A stretch of 32,142 nucleotides of DNA from Campylobacterota bacterium (GTDB lineage: Bacteria > Campylobacterota > Campylobacteria > Campylobacterales > Sulfurospirillaceae), in contig JAADIZ010000144.1 of the NCBI GenBank assembly GCA_013151055.1, forward strand, positions 1 through 32,142, given 5' to 3'. This document shows positions 8,618 to 16,472 of the stretch, in pieces (the first letter of the stretch is position 1; every line of letters begins with the position of its first letter). Under the pieces are notes generated by a model. That model saw nothing but the letters and a program-made list of their open reading frames with translations. It was not told the DNA's origin and did not search any database. The position numbers and the translations under genes were made by a program.

Positions 8618-9031
8618 TTGGAACAAACATTATCTATAATAAAACCAGATGCTGTAGCAAAAAATGTCATAGGAAAAATTGTTGATAGATTTGAGTCAAA
8701 TGGCTTAAGAATTGCTAGTATGAAAAAAATTCAAATGAGTGCGGCTGATGCTGGCAAATTTTATGAAGTACATGCACAAAGACCATTTTTTGGTGAACTT
8801 GTGGAGTTTATGACTAGCGGTCCAGTTGTAATTATAGTGCTCGAAGGTGAAGATGCAGTTGCTAAAAACAGAAAACTTATGGGTGCTACAAATCCAAAAG
8901 AAGCTGATGCTGGCACAATTAGAGCTGATTTTGCACAAAGCATAGATGCGAACGCAGTTCACGGAAGTGATAGTCTAGAAAATGCAAAAAATGAGATAAA
9001 TTTCTTTTTTGCAAGAAGAGAAGTGCTTTAA
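8618..9031 (+). CDS. ndk: Nucleoside diphosphate kinase
   Basis: Transfers the gamma phosphate between NTPs and NDPs through a phospho-histidine, balancing cellular (d)NTP pools. The 137 residues match the family (~137-140). The start [12 protein letters not shown] is canonical, and the active-site motif NAVHGSDS places the catalytic His at 115. The start is TTG, chosen because TAGGAG lies 7 bases upstream and because the family begins exactly here; no ATG fits. The order after fdxA (ndk, YceD-like, rpmF, plsX, fabH) matches the Campylobacter arrangement as I recall it. Its 3' end is 7 bases from the next ATG. Confidence 0.97.
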   Translation: MEQTLSIIKPDAVAKNVIGKIVDRFESNGLRIASMKKIQMSAADAGKFYEVHAQRPFFGELVEFMTSGPVVIIVLEGEDAVAKNRKLMGATNPKEADAGTIRADFAQSIDANAVHGSDSLENAKNEINFFFARREVL

Positions 9032-9038
9032 AAAATTT

Positions 9039-9386
9039 ATGAAAATCCAGTTCAAAAAAATTCCAATTACTGGGGTTGATTTTGATGCAAAAATTGATGA
9101 CTTGAGATTCTGTGGAGTTGTCAAAAAAATTTCAGAAAATTTAGTAAAATGCAAAGGTGTAATTGAAGGAAATTTCGATCATAATTGTGATAGATGCAAT
9201 GAACAATTTCAAGAAAATGTGAAAGAAGAGATTGATATATTTATCAGCAAAGGTATATATCATGACGGTGAAAAACTTTTAAATTTGATAGAAGTTTTTG
9301 ATGATTTTGTAAATTTCGATACAATACTAGAAAGTGAATTAGAATCATATAGATGTGATTATCTATATTGTGAAAATTGTAAATAA
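9039..9386 (+). CDS. YceD/DUF177-family protein
   Basis: A 115-residue protein in the position where bacteria often carry a DUF177 (YceD) gene, directly before rpmF. The family is linked to ribosomal RNA accumulation in plants and bacteria, but its exact role here is unknown. The sequence shows a CDRC pair near residue 58 and a C-terminal CDYLYCENC cluster, which could bind a metal. An upstream in-frame TTG (9009) would add ten residues and overlap ndk. The ATG at 9039 is preferred because it avoids the overlap and gives the typical MKIQF start. The spacing (7 bases from ndk, 27 to rpmF) supports one operon. The family call rests partly on position. Confidence 0.75.
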   Translation: MKIQFKKIPITGVDFDAKIDDLRFCGVVKKISENLVKCKGVIEGNFDHNCDRCNEQFQENVKEEIDIFISKGIYHDGEKLLNLIEVFDDFVNFDTILESELESYRCDYLYCENCK

Positions 9387-9413
9387 ATAATTTAGAAAAA
9401 TAGGAGAATAATT

Positions 9414-9566
9414 ATGGCAGTACCAAAGAGAAGAGTTAGTAAAACTAGAGCAGCAAAGAGAAGGACACATTATAAAGTAACATTGGCTATGCCAGTCAAG
9501 GATAGTGATGGAACTTGGAAAATGCCTCATAGAATTAATACTACAACAGGCGAATACAAAAACTAG
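9414..9566 (+). CDS. rpmF: Ribosomal protein L32
   Basis: A 50-residue protein of the large ribosomal subunit. It begins [20 protein letters not shown], the standard L32 start, and ends TTGEYKN. It contains no cysteines, so it is the zinc-free form of L32. AGGAG lies about 7 bases upstream of the ATG. The stop is followed without gap by the plsX ATG at 9567. The rpmF-plsX-fabH linkage is widely conserved in bacteria and supports the call. Confidence 0.97.
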   Translation: MAVPKRRVSKTRAAKRRTHYKVTLAMPVKDSDGTWKMPHRINTTTGEYKN

Positions 9567-10562
9567 ATGTTAAGAATTGCAATTGATGTTATGGGAGGGG
9601 ATTTAGGTCCTCTGCCTGTCATTCAAGGCACTATAAAAGCTCTTAGAGAACAAGCTTTTCATCCTATTTTGGTTGGAAGGATTGAGCAAATAAAGCACTT
9701 AGTGCCACCTCATTTTATAGATAAAGTAACCTTTGTCAATGCTGACGAAGTTTTAAATATGAGCGATAGTGCAACTGATGCCTTAAAGAAAAAAGAAACT
9801 TCTATCTACAAAGCCGTAGAATTAGTAAGAGATAACAAGGCTGATGCTGTAGTTTCTCCTGGACATAGTGGAGCAACTATGAGCTTAGCAACCCTGAGAA
9901 TAGGCAGACTTAAAGGCGTGCTTAGGCCTGCAATTGCAACTATTATGCCAACTTCAACCAACAAACCAAGCTTTGTTTTAGATGTTGGAGCAAATGTTGA
10001 TTGCAAAAGTGAACATTTAACCCAATTTGCTATTATGGGCGATGCTTATGCTCGTGATGTCTTGAAGATAGAAAACCCAAAAGTTGGTCTTCTCTCAAAT
10101 GGAGAAGAAAAAAGCAAGGGTAATGAAATCACTAAAGAGGCATATAAAACACTCAGTACTTATGATAATTTTATAGGATATGTTGAAGGCAATAATATCT
10201 TTGATGGTTCAACTGATGTAATTGTTTGCGATGGTTTTGTTGGCAATATATTGTTAAAAACAAGTGAAGGTGTAGCAGAATCTATCACAAAAATTATAAA
10301 GAAAAATATAAGAAAATCACCATTAGCAATAGCTGGTGCACTACTAATGAGAAGAGTATTTAAGATACTAAAAAAACAAGTTGATTATGCTGAATATGGT
10401 GGAGCACCACTCATAGGCATAAAAGGCTGTGCGATAGTAGCACACGGCAAAAGTAATGCAAAAGCTATAAAAAATGCTATTTTTCAAGCAATAAGTTTTT
10501 CAGCATCCAATATAAATGAAGACATAGAAGAAAAAATAGCACAAACTCCCCAAGATATTTAA
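9567..10562 (+). CDS. plsX: Phosphate acyltransferase PlsX
   Basis: PlsX makes acyl-phosphate from acyl-ACP, which PlsY then uses to acylate glycerol 3-phosphate in phospholipid synthesis. It is a peripheral membrane enzyme. The 331-residue protein starts with the diagnostic [13 protein letters not shown] and contains [20 protein letters not shown] and CDGFVGN, all typical of the family. The ATG directly abuts the rpmF stop, so translation is probably coupled. fabH follows after 10 bases with AAAAGGA as its ribosome site. No anomalies. Confidence 0.97.
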   Translation: MLRIAIDVMGGDLGPLPVIQGTIKALREQAFHPILVGRIEQIKHLVPPHFIDKVTFVNADEVLNMSDSATDALKKKETSIYKAVELVRDNKADAVVSPGHSGATMSLATLRIGRLKGVLRPAIATIMPTSTNKPSFVLDVGANVDCKSEHLTQFAIMGDAYARDVLKIENPKVGLLSNGEEKSKGNEITKEAYKTLSTYDNFIGYVEGNNIFDGSTDVIVCDGFVGNILLKTSEGVAESITKIIKKNIRKSPLAIAGALLMRRVFKILKKQVDYAEYGGAPLIGIKGCAIVAHGKSNAKAIKNAIFQAISFSASNINEDIEEKIAQTPQDI

Positions 10563-10572
10563 AAGGATTTAT

Positions 10573-11565
10573 ATGTACGCATCTTTAAAATCTATAGGCT
10601 CTTTTGTTCCTAAAAAAATTATGACCAATAAAGATTTTGAAAAAATTGTTGACACGAGTGATGAGTGGATAGTACAGCGTACTGGTATAAAAGAGAGAAG
10701 AATTGCTGCGGATGACCAAGCAACAAGCGATATTGGAGCATTAGCAGCTATCAAAGCGATAGAACGATCTAATATAAGTAAAGAAGATATTGATCTTGTA
10801 ATTTGTGCAACCTTATCACCTGATCATTTAGCTATGCCTTCAACTGCTTGTTTGATAAGCCAAAAAGCTGGAATTAGAAATGTTATGGCTTTTGATGTAA
10901 GTGCAGCTTGTAGTGGGTTTGTTTATATGCTCTCTATTGCAAAAGCATTTATAGAATCAGGTGCAAAGAAAAATATTTTAATAGTTGGAGCTGAAAAGAT
11001 TAGCCCATTGATTGATTATAGTGATAGAGGAACTTGCATACTTTTTGGAGATGGTGCAGGGGCTGCTATAATTGGTGTGACACAGGATAAAAATGAAGCA
11101 ATCTTGGATGTCCATGCCTCAGCCGATGGAAAGTATGCGGACTTGCTTATAACTCCAGGTTGTGGTTCAAAATACCCTTGTAGAGCTGAAAATGTTAATG
11201 ACAAACTTCAATACATAAAAATGTCAGGAAATGAAGTTTATAAAGTGGCAGTTAGAACTCTTACAAAAGATGTTGTTGATATCTTAAAAACAAATGGCAT
11301 AACTTCAAATGAGATAGATTTGTTTGTTCCACATCAAGCCAATCTTAGAATCATAGAAGCTGTTAGAAATAAACTTAATTTTCCAGCAGAAAAAACAATT
11401 TTTACAGTTGAAAAATATGGCAATACTTCAGCAGCATCAATTCCTATGGCAATCAATGATGCCTACGAAGAAGGAAGATTAAAAAAAGGCGATTTGATGC
11501 TCCTTGACACTTTTGGTGGCGGTTTTACATGGGCTAGTGCTCTTGTAAGATTTGGCGGTAATTAA
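10573..11565 (+). CDS. fabH: 3-oxoacyl-ACP synthase III (FabH)
   Basis: FabH condenses acetyl-CoA with malonyl-ACP to start fatty-acid chains. The 330 residues carry the catalytic Cys113 (DVSAACSGF), the His motif VPHQANLRI and the Asn motif EKYGNTSAASIP, completing the Cys-His-Asn triad. The C-terminal GGGFTWASALVRF is canonical. It is the last gene of the ndk-to-fabH run. Its stop codon overlaps the stop of the convergent AraC-type gene (shared TTAA, 11562-11565), so no terminator fits between them. Confidence 0.97.
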   Translation: MYASLKSIGSFVPKKIMTNKDFEKIVDTSDEWIVQRTGIKERRIAADDQATSDIGALAAIKAIERSNISKEDIDLVICATLSPDHLAMPSTACLISQKAGIRNVMAFDVSAACSGFVYMLSIAKAFIESGAKKNILIVGAEKISPLIDYSDRGTCILFGDGAGAAIIGVTQDKNEAILDVHASADGKYADLLITPGCGSKYPCRAENVNDKLQYIKMSGNEVYKVAVRTLTKDVVDILKTNGITSNEIDLFVPHQANLRIIEAVRNKLNFPAEKTIFTVEKYGNTSAASIPMAINDAYEEGRLKKGDLMLLDTFGGGFTWASALVRFGGN

Positions 11566-12449
11566 AAGATAGATTTCACTGGAACATAATAGTTCCCCTT
11601 TACTATCCCATTATTATCTACAATATCATCACCTTCATAAATCATATATGGAGGGATAGTCGTTTTTTCATATTCACTATTTGGTAACCATTCATGATAA
11701 ACCCATTTTATCAACATTAAAATATCTGTATGCGTCCCTTCAATTTCAAAAGTAATACATAAACACTTATCTATTTGCAATACTGGTAAACTACTGCTAG
11801 TTAAATCTATATCTTCATCTTTGGGTATTACACACGCCACATAACTACACTTATTTAATGGTGTTATGGTTGGATTATTATGATAAATACCAATTAGTTC
11901 ATATTTTTTAATATTATGAGTATATATCCAAGTAGCCATTTTTTCCCAAATTTGTTTATAATTTGAGCTATATCCTATTTGTCTGCAATAATATGCCTTA
12001 CGAGGTTTTACTTTTACTAATCCTTGCTTTAAATTATTAAAATTAATATTTGTTGTATATTGCTTTTCATAATTAGTCAAAATCAAATCCGAATACTCTT
12101 TAAATCCTCCATTTCTCCAATATTTAGGTGTTTGTCCAAATCGTTCTTTAAAGGCTCTAATAAATGATGTTTGAGCACTATATCCACACATATTTGATAT
12201 TTCAGTAATAGTTGAGTGTTTATTGGTAATCAATATATTTGCTGCTTTTTGCAATCGCACAGACTTTATAGTTTCATAAATTGCTTTTCCCATTTGTTTT
12301 TTAAATATTTTACAAAGATAAAATTTATCAATTCCATATTCATAAGCCAGTTGATTTATGTTTATATCAAATTCGATGTTATCATAGATATAACTCATCA
12401 AATTATTTGCAATTTTACTGTGTTTTAAGTTGGTAGATTTTTTATACAT
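11562..12449 (-). CDS. AraC/Rob-type regulator with GyrI-like effector domain
   Basis: A 295-residue transcription factor with the Rob-like order. The N-terminal AraC double helix-turn-helix (about residues 10-115; LAYEYGIDKFYLCKIFKK, then ITEISNMCGYSAQTSFIRAFKERFGQTPKYWR) is followed by a C-terminal GyrI-like small-molecule-binding domain (about 143-295). It is divergent from the GabT gene, so it is the natural candidate regulator of the downstream transport and catabolic genes. The start is uncertain. The ATG at 12449 has no Shine-Dalgarno sequence and a TATAAT only 5 bases upstream, so the message could be leaderless; Met18 is the only nearby alternative but would cut into the first helix. 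Confidence 0.88.
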   Translation of the reverse strand: MYKKSTNLKHSKIANNLMSYIYDNIEFDININQLAYEYGIDKFYLCKIFKKQMGKAIYETIKSVRLQKAANILITNKHSTITEISNMCGYSAQTSFIRAFKERFGQTPKYWRNGGFKEYSDLILTNYEKQYTTNINFNNLKQGLVKVKPRKAYYCRQIGYSSNYKQIWEKMATWIYTHNIKKYELIGIYHNNPTITPLNKCSYVACVIPKDEDIDLTSSSLPVLQIDKCLCITFEIEGTHTDILMLIKWVYHEWLPNSEYEKTTIPPYMIYEGDDIVDNNGIVKGNYYVPVKSIF

Positions 12450-12454
12450 ATCAT

Positions 12455-12460
12455 ATTATA
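12455..12460 (-). promoter_or_regulatory. -10 box very close to the AraC-type gene start
   Basis: The minus strand reads GATATAATATGATATG: a perfect TATAAT ending 5 bases before the annotated ATG. If used, transcription would start at or next to the A of the ATG. It also supplies an in-frame stop just upstream, so the ORF cannot extend further. Confidence 0.45.
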
Positions 12461-12507
12461 TCAATTTTTGAGTAAAAAAGCCAAGAATTGTAAACTTTTT
12501 TATCAAG

Positions 12508-12544
12508 TATAGTGAAGAATAGTTTTTTTTATAGTGCTAGAATA
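12508..12544. promoter_or_regulatory. Two-turn-spaced direct repeat, candidate AraC-type operator
   Basis: TATAGTGAAGAATA (12508-12521) is followed by TATAGTGCTAGAATA (12530-12544). The TATAGTG halves are 22 bp apart and the AGAATA halves 23 bp apart, about two helical turns. That is the layout used by AraC-family activators. It lies upstream of the gabT -10 box (12587), roughly -91 to -55 from the expected transcript start, and in the gap shared with the AraC-type gene. Binding is inferred, not shown. Confidence 0.5.
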
Positions 12545-12586
12545 TCGACAATTATTAAGAATATAAAAGTTTTTAATATTTAAGAT

Positions 12587-12592
12587 TATAAT
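12587..12592 (+). promoter_or_regulatory. -10 box of gabT promoter, inside a 12-bp palindrome
   Basis: TATAAT lies 57 bases before the gabT ATG and sits inside the perfect palindrome AGATTATAATCT (12583-12594). The candidate activator repeats end about 43 bases upstream. TAAGG serves as the ribosome site closer to the start. Confidence 0.55.
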
Positions 12593-12648
12593 CTGGTCAT
12601 TTAAAAGTTAATTAAAAATGATATAAAGAAACAATATAAGGTAAAAAA

Positions 12649-13938
12649 ATGAAAAATAAAGAACTGCAAGAACGCAAACTAAAAGTCTTTGCAAAGGGTC
12701 AAGGAAATGTTTATCCTATTTATGTTAAATATGCAAAAAATGCTGAAGTATGGGATGTGGAAGACAATAGATATATAGATTTCGGTATGGGTATTGCTGT
12801 TTGCAATACGGGTCACAGCCATCCTAAAATTGTCGAGGCTGTAAAAGCACAAGTAGAAAAATTTAGTCACACATGTTTAATGGTAAATCCTTATGAGGTT
12901 GCTGTTGAACTAGCTGAAAAATTAATGAAATTGGCACCTGGAAAGAGTGAAAAAAGAGTTATTTTTGTAAATTCTGGTGCAGAAGCAGTAGAAAATTGTG
13001 TAAAAATTGCCAGAGTTCATACTGGAAAAAGAGGTGTCATAGCATTTAATGGTGCTTTTCATGGTCGAACCAATATGACCATGGGTCTTACAGGTAAAAT
13101 GGCTCCATATAAAAATACATTTGGTCCATTTCCAGGTGAAATATATCATGTGCCTTTTCCAGCTGCTGCTTATGGAATGTCAATAAAGGATTCAATAAAA
13201 GCGATACACAACTTGTTTAAATTTGATATTTCACCAAATGATGTTGCAGCAATAATCATTGAGCCTATTCAAGGAGAAGGTGGATTTTATCCAGCTCCGA
13301 TAGAGCTTTTAAAGGAATTACGCAAGATTTGTGATGATTATGGAATCGTATTTATTGTTGATGAAATACAAACTGGATTTGGCAGAACTGGTAAAATGTT
13401 CTGTATGGAATATACAGATATTGAGCCTGATTTAATAACAATGGCAAAAGGCATTGCAGGCGGATATCCAATTTCTGCTGTTGTCGGCAAACAAGAGATA
13501 ATGGATGCTGCAGGTCCTAGTGGACTTGGCGGAACTTATGGCGGCTCACCCATAGCTTGTGCTGCTGCTTTAAGTGTATTGGACATAATAAAAGAAGAAA
13601 ATCTTATTGACCGTGCAAATGAAATTGGAAAAATCTTTAATACAAGATTGACCAAACTACAAACACAATTTCCCAATTTAATTAGTGATGTTAGAAACAC
13701 AGGAGCAATGATTGCGATTGAATTAATGGTCGATAATGACAAAAATAAACCTAATACAGAATTAACAAAAAGTATTATTGCAAATGCATCTAAGTATGGA
13801 TTGATACTACTGTCTTGTGGGTTTAACGGTAATGTTGTTAGGTTTTTACCAGCTTTGACAACCAGCGATGAAATTGTTAATGAAGGTTTAGATAAGTTTA
13901 GTGATTTGTTCACAAGTTTGGTAAATAATAAAAATTAA
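12649..13938 (+). CDS. gabT: 4-aminobutyrate (omega-amino acid) aminotransferase, GabT-like
   Basis: A class III PLP aminotransferase. By close resemblance to E. coli GabT it would move the amino group of GABA to 2-oxoglutarate, giving succinate semialdehyde. The 429 residues match GabT (~426). NSGAEAVENCVKIAR binds the cofactor phosphate, DEIQTGFGRTGK carries Asp238, and TMAKGIAGGYP holds the Schiff-base Lys267. GGTYGGSPIACAAAL and LILLSCG are also GabT-like. The start is set by TAAGG. It is the first gene of the + strand module that continues with the ABC importer and an aldehyde dehydrogenase. 5-Aminovalerate, beta-alanine or taurine-type substrates cannot be excluded. Confidence 0.88.
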   Translation: MKNKELQERKLKVFAKGQGNVYPIYVKYAKNAEVWDVEDNRYIDFGMGIAVCNTGHSHPKIVEAVKAQVEKFSHTCLMVNPYEVAVELAEKLMKLAPGKSEKRVIFVNSGAEAVENCVKIARVHTGKRGVIAFNGAFHGRTNMTMGLTGKMAPYKNTFGPFPGEIYHVPFPAAAYGMSIKDSIKAIHNLFKFDISPNDVAAIIIEPIQGEGGFYPAPIELLKELRKICDDYGIVFIVDEIQTGFGRTGKMFCMEYTDIEPDLITMAKGIAGGYPISAVVGKQEIMDAAGPSGLGGTYGGSPIACAAALSVLDIIKEENLIDRANEIGKIFNTRLTKLQTQFPNLISDVRNTGAMIAIELMVDNDKNKPNTELTKSIIANASKYGLILLSCGFNGNVVRFLPALTTSDEIVNEGLDKFSDLFTSLVNNKN

Positions 13939-14053
13939 ATCATCCAAGGAGGTTTTTGCAAAAAGAGTGTTAACGCGGTATGAAATTTAGTAGGTAACAA
14001 TTTTTGTTGATAAAGTTTTGATTAATAAAGTTAAAAGTTTTTAGGAGGCTTAT
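13939..14053 (+). other. gabT-SBP spacer with an orphan ribosome site
   Basis: The 115-base gap holds a perfect AAGGAGG (13946-13952) not followed by any real gene. TTG at 13956 would give only five codons, and GTG at 13967 seven (at 14 bases' distance). Further on are an 8-base direct repeat ATAAAGTT (14010-14017 and 14025-14032) and a small AACAA/TTGTT hairpin. The genuine AGGAGG of the next gene is at 14043-14048. This could be a leader peptide or the remains of a lost gene start. Confidence 0.35.
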
Positions 14054-15325
14054 ATGTATAGAAAATATTTATTTGGATATGGAAGTCAGTTGACAATGGT
14101 CCTTTTTGTAACACTCGTGTTTGGTGTATTTAGTAGTTATGCTCAAGCAGCAAGTAAAGTTGTAGTGATAGGTAATATTTTACCTCTTTCAGGACCTTCT
14201 GCATCAGTGGGTGTTGAGGGGAAAAACATGAGAGAATTTGTAATTAAGAAATTCAATGCAGCAGGCGGACTGAAATGTGACGGTGCCTTGAATGGATCAA
14301 AGATAAAAATGATTTATTTAGACACAAAAAGTGATCCAACAGTTGGTGTATCAGATGTTCAGCAACTAATAAATCAAGATCATGCTGATTTGTTAACTGG
14401 TGCATGGAATTCAGGTGTCACATATCCTGCCACACAGATTGCAGAAATGAATAAGATACCATTTGTTGTACCTGTATCTGTTATGGACAGAATTACAGAA
14501 AGGGGATTTAAGTACACTTTTAGAGTAGCAGCAAAAGATTCGTGGTGGACAAAGGATCAATTTAAATTCATAGATTATTTGGCACATAAATCAGGCAAGA
14601 AGATAAAAACTGTGGGTTTTGTGTATATTAACAACGATTTTGGAAAAAGTTTCGATGATGTATGGGTTAAACTAGCAAAGCAATATGGATATAAAGTTGT
14701 TCTCAATCAAGCATATGGAGAAGCGGCAACAGACTTAACTCCTATTGTATTAAAAATGAAGAGCGTCAAGCCTCAGGTGGTATTGTTGGTTTCAGATGCG
14801 GCAGATGCTATCTTACTACAAAATACAATGGCAAGCTACGATGTGCATCCATGGGCACTTATATCAAGTGGTGGCGGACAAGCAGATCCCTCATTTATAA
14901 AAAATACTGGTAAAAATGCACAATATTTATTTGACGAGTCAGAATGGGCATCGGATATGAATAGACCAGGCTTACAAGAACTAAACAAAAGCTTCAAGAA
15001 GATTTATGGAAGTGATGTAAATGGGGAAACAATGGATGCATACATTGGTATACATACAATACTTGCAACTTTGCAAAAAACATGTTCAACAAATCCTGAT
15101 AAATTTAGACAAGCAATACTGAATACCGAATTTAAAGGCGGTCCTTTTAGTGTAATGGCTTACCCAAGTGTTAAATTTAATGGAAAAGGTCAAAATGTAA
15201 ATGCAGGATTGATAATGGTGCAGGTCAGAAAAGTAGGGAATAAATACGAAAGAGTTACAGTTTATCCCGAAGAAGATGCAAGAGCAGGATTCAAGATAGT
15301 TTTTCCACAACCAAATCATTATTAA
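14054..15325 (+). CDS. Periplasmic amino-acid-binding protein of a branched-chain-type ABC importer
   Basis: A substrate-binding protein of the LivJ/LivK class (periplasmic-binding-protein type I fold), 423 residues. A signal peptide (about residues 1-33: hydrophobic VLFVTLVFGVF followed by SSYAQAAS) directs it to the periplasm. The mature protein begins KVVVIGNILPLSGPSASVGVEGKNM, typical of the family. The start is fixed by AGGAGG 5 bases upstream. It heads the transporter genes and is separated from the first permease gene by a small terminator-like hairpin, which would let the binding protein be made in excess. The true ligand is unknown; given the GabT-like neighbour it may be GABA or another omega-amino acid rather than a branched-chain one. 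Confidence 0.9.
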   Translation: MYRKYLFGYGSQLTMVLFVTLVFGVFSSYAQAASKVVVIGNILPLSGPSASVGVEGKNMREFVIKKFNAAGGLKCDGALNGSKIKMIYLDTKSDPTVGVSDVQQLINQDHADLLTGAWNSGVTYPATQIAEMNKIPFVVPVSVMDRITERGFKYTFRVAAKDSWWTKDQFKFIDYLAHKSGKKIKTVGFVYINNDFGKSFDDVWVKLAKQYGYKVVLNQAYGEAATDLTPIVLKMKSVKPQVVLLVSDAADAILLQNTMASYDVHPWALISSGGGQADPSFIKNTGKNAQYLFDESEWASDMNRPGLQELNKSFKKIYGSDVNGETMDAYIGIHTILATLQKTCSTNPDKFRQAILNTEFKGGPFSVMAYPSVKFNGKGQNVNAGLIMVQVRKVGNKYERVTVYPEEDARAGFKIVFPQPNHY

Positions 15326-15331
15326 AGAAAT

Positions 15332-15358
15332 AGGGGTGTACACACCCCTTCTTTTTAT
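15332..15358 (+). terminator. Attenuating hairpin between binding protein and permease
   Basis: AGGGGTG (15332-15338) pairs with CACCCCT (15343-15349) around TACA and is followed by TCTTTTTAT. It starts 7 bases after the binding-protein stop and ends before the AAGGAG of the permease gene. This position is common for partial terminators that keep binding protein more abundant than membrane parts. Confidence 0.65.
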
Positions 15359-15372
15359 CTAAAGGAGAATAT

Positions 15373-16248
15373 ATGGGCTCTGCCATTCTTAACGGTATAT
15401 TAATGGGTAGTATATATGGGTTAACCGCCATAGGCTTAACACTGATATTCGGCGTTTTAAAAGTTATCAATTTTGCTCAAGGAGCTTTTTTGATGCTTGG
15501 ATTGTTTTCAACATACTGGTTCGTCGAACTCACAGGAGCAAATCCATATTTGGCATTAATCTTTGTTGTCCCTTTTACATATTTTACAGGTTACTATACT
15601 CAAAAATTTTTAATTAAACCTGTTTTTGAATCTGAAAAAGATGTAAGGGAACCGATAGGTGTCATAATAGTCACAACAGGAATTTGGTATATGTTAGATA
15701 ATCTGGCTTTAATGCTTTTTGGAGCTGAATACCGCACAATTAATGTACCGAGCCTTTCAGAAGCCATATCATTTTTTGGTCTTTATGCTCCTTTATCTAA
15801 AATAATAGGTTTTTTTATATCCATCACTATTGCAGGGGCTTTATTTTGGTTTTTAAAGTATTCCAAAATGGGTAAAGCAATAAGAGCAACATCTCAAGAT
15901 AGGGAAGCTGCAAGCTTGATGGGTATCAACCAATACAAAATATATAATGTGACATTTGGTATAGGCATAGCAATATGTGGAATTGCTGGTACTGTACTGT
16001 TGCCATTTTATTATGTTTACCCTACCGCAGGAATGCATTTGGATATATTGGACTTTGTAATAGTTGTTCTCGGTGGTTTGGGAAGCATACCGGGTGCTTT
16101 AGTCGGTGGTCTGATTATCGGCTTAATAGAATCTGTAGGATCTCAATTTATATCATATAGCTGGACAATAGAAATTATCTATCTTCTATTCTTAGTCATA
16201 CTGTTTGTTAAACCTGAGGGATTGTTTGGAGTTAAAGGAGAATTTTAA
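15373..16248 (+). CDS. livH: LivH-type ABC permease
   Basis: One of the two membrane subunits of the importer, 291 residues, matching LivH (~290-308). It begins GSAILNGILMGSIYGLTAIGLTLIFGVLKVINFAQGAF, the standard LivH start, and carries the coupling-helix region GKAIRATSQDREAASLMGIN and the late GGLGSIPGALVGGLIIGLIES motif. Several hydrophobic helices are evident. AAGGAG lies about 6 bases before the ATG. The 224-base gap to livM is unusually long for this operon type and is highly structured. Confidence 0.93.
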   Translation: MGSAILNGILMGSIYGLTAIGLTLIFGVLKVINFAQGAFLMLGLFSTYWFVELTGANPYLALIFVVPFTYFTGYYTQKFLIKPVFESEKDVREPIGVIIVTTGIWYMLDNLALMLFGAEYRTINVPSLSEAISFFGLYAPLSKIIGFFISITIAGALFWFLKYSKMGKAIRATSQDREAASLMGINQYKIYNVTFGIGIAICGIAGTVLLPFYYVYPTAGMHLDILDFVIVVLGGLGSIPGALVGGLIIGLIESVGSQFISYSWTIEIIYLLFLVILFVKPEGLFGVKGEF

Positions 16249-16267
16249 TTTAAATTAGCCTTTTTAT

Positions 16268-16445
16268 ATACTCTTTTCTAGTTCAGTCCCAAAGAATTTG
16301 AACGGAGTATTTTTGGTTAATAAGGTAGCGATAACAGCTTTGTGAAAGTTGCTATTGTGAGTGATTGAAGTATTAACTTCAATCTTAAAAGAGTAATACT
16401 TCTTTCAAAAAAAGTCAAAAAAACTTTAAAAAAGAAGCCTTACTC
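16268..16445 (+). ncRNA. Structured livH-livM spacer with four successive stem-loops
   Basis: The 224-base spacer contains no ORF but four stems in a row. Stem 1: ATACTC 16268-16273 with GAGTAT 16305-16310, plus inner GTTCA/TGAAC, followed by five Ts. Stem 2: 16328-16341 with 16345-16358, 14 positions with three G-U pairs and one A-C mismatch. Stem 3: GATTGAAGT 16363-16371 with ACTTCAATC 16376-16384, perfect. Stem 4: GAGTAA/TTACTC and CTTCTTT/AAAGAAG (16391-16445) with an inner AAAGT/ACTTT. G-U pairs suggest that folding matters as RNA. I do not recognise a known riboswitch. It could be a stability element, an attenuator, a small RNA, or the decayed remains of a lost gene. Confidence 0.4.
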
Positions 16446-16472
16446 ATAAAAGTTATTATACGAGGAGATAGT

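Noticed and set aside
9009-9038. Ten-residue N-terminal extension of the YceD-like protein from TTG 9009
   Set aside because: It would overlap ndk by 23 bases and lacks a ribosome site; the ATG at 9039 gives a normal start.
13536-13913. A 125-codon open frame on the minus strand inside gabT
   Set aside because: It lies entirely within the conserved aminotransferase gene with no independent signals.
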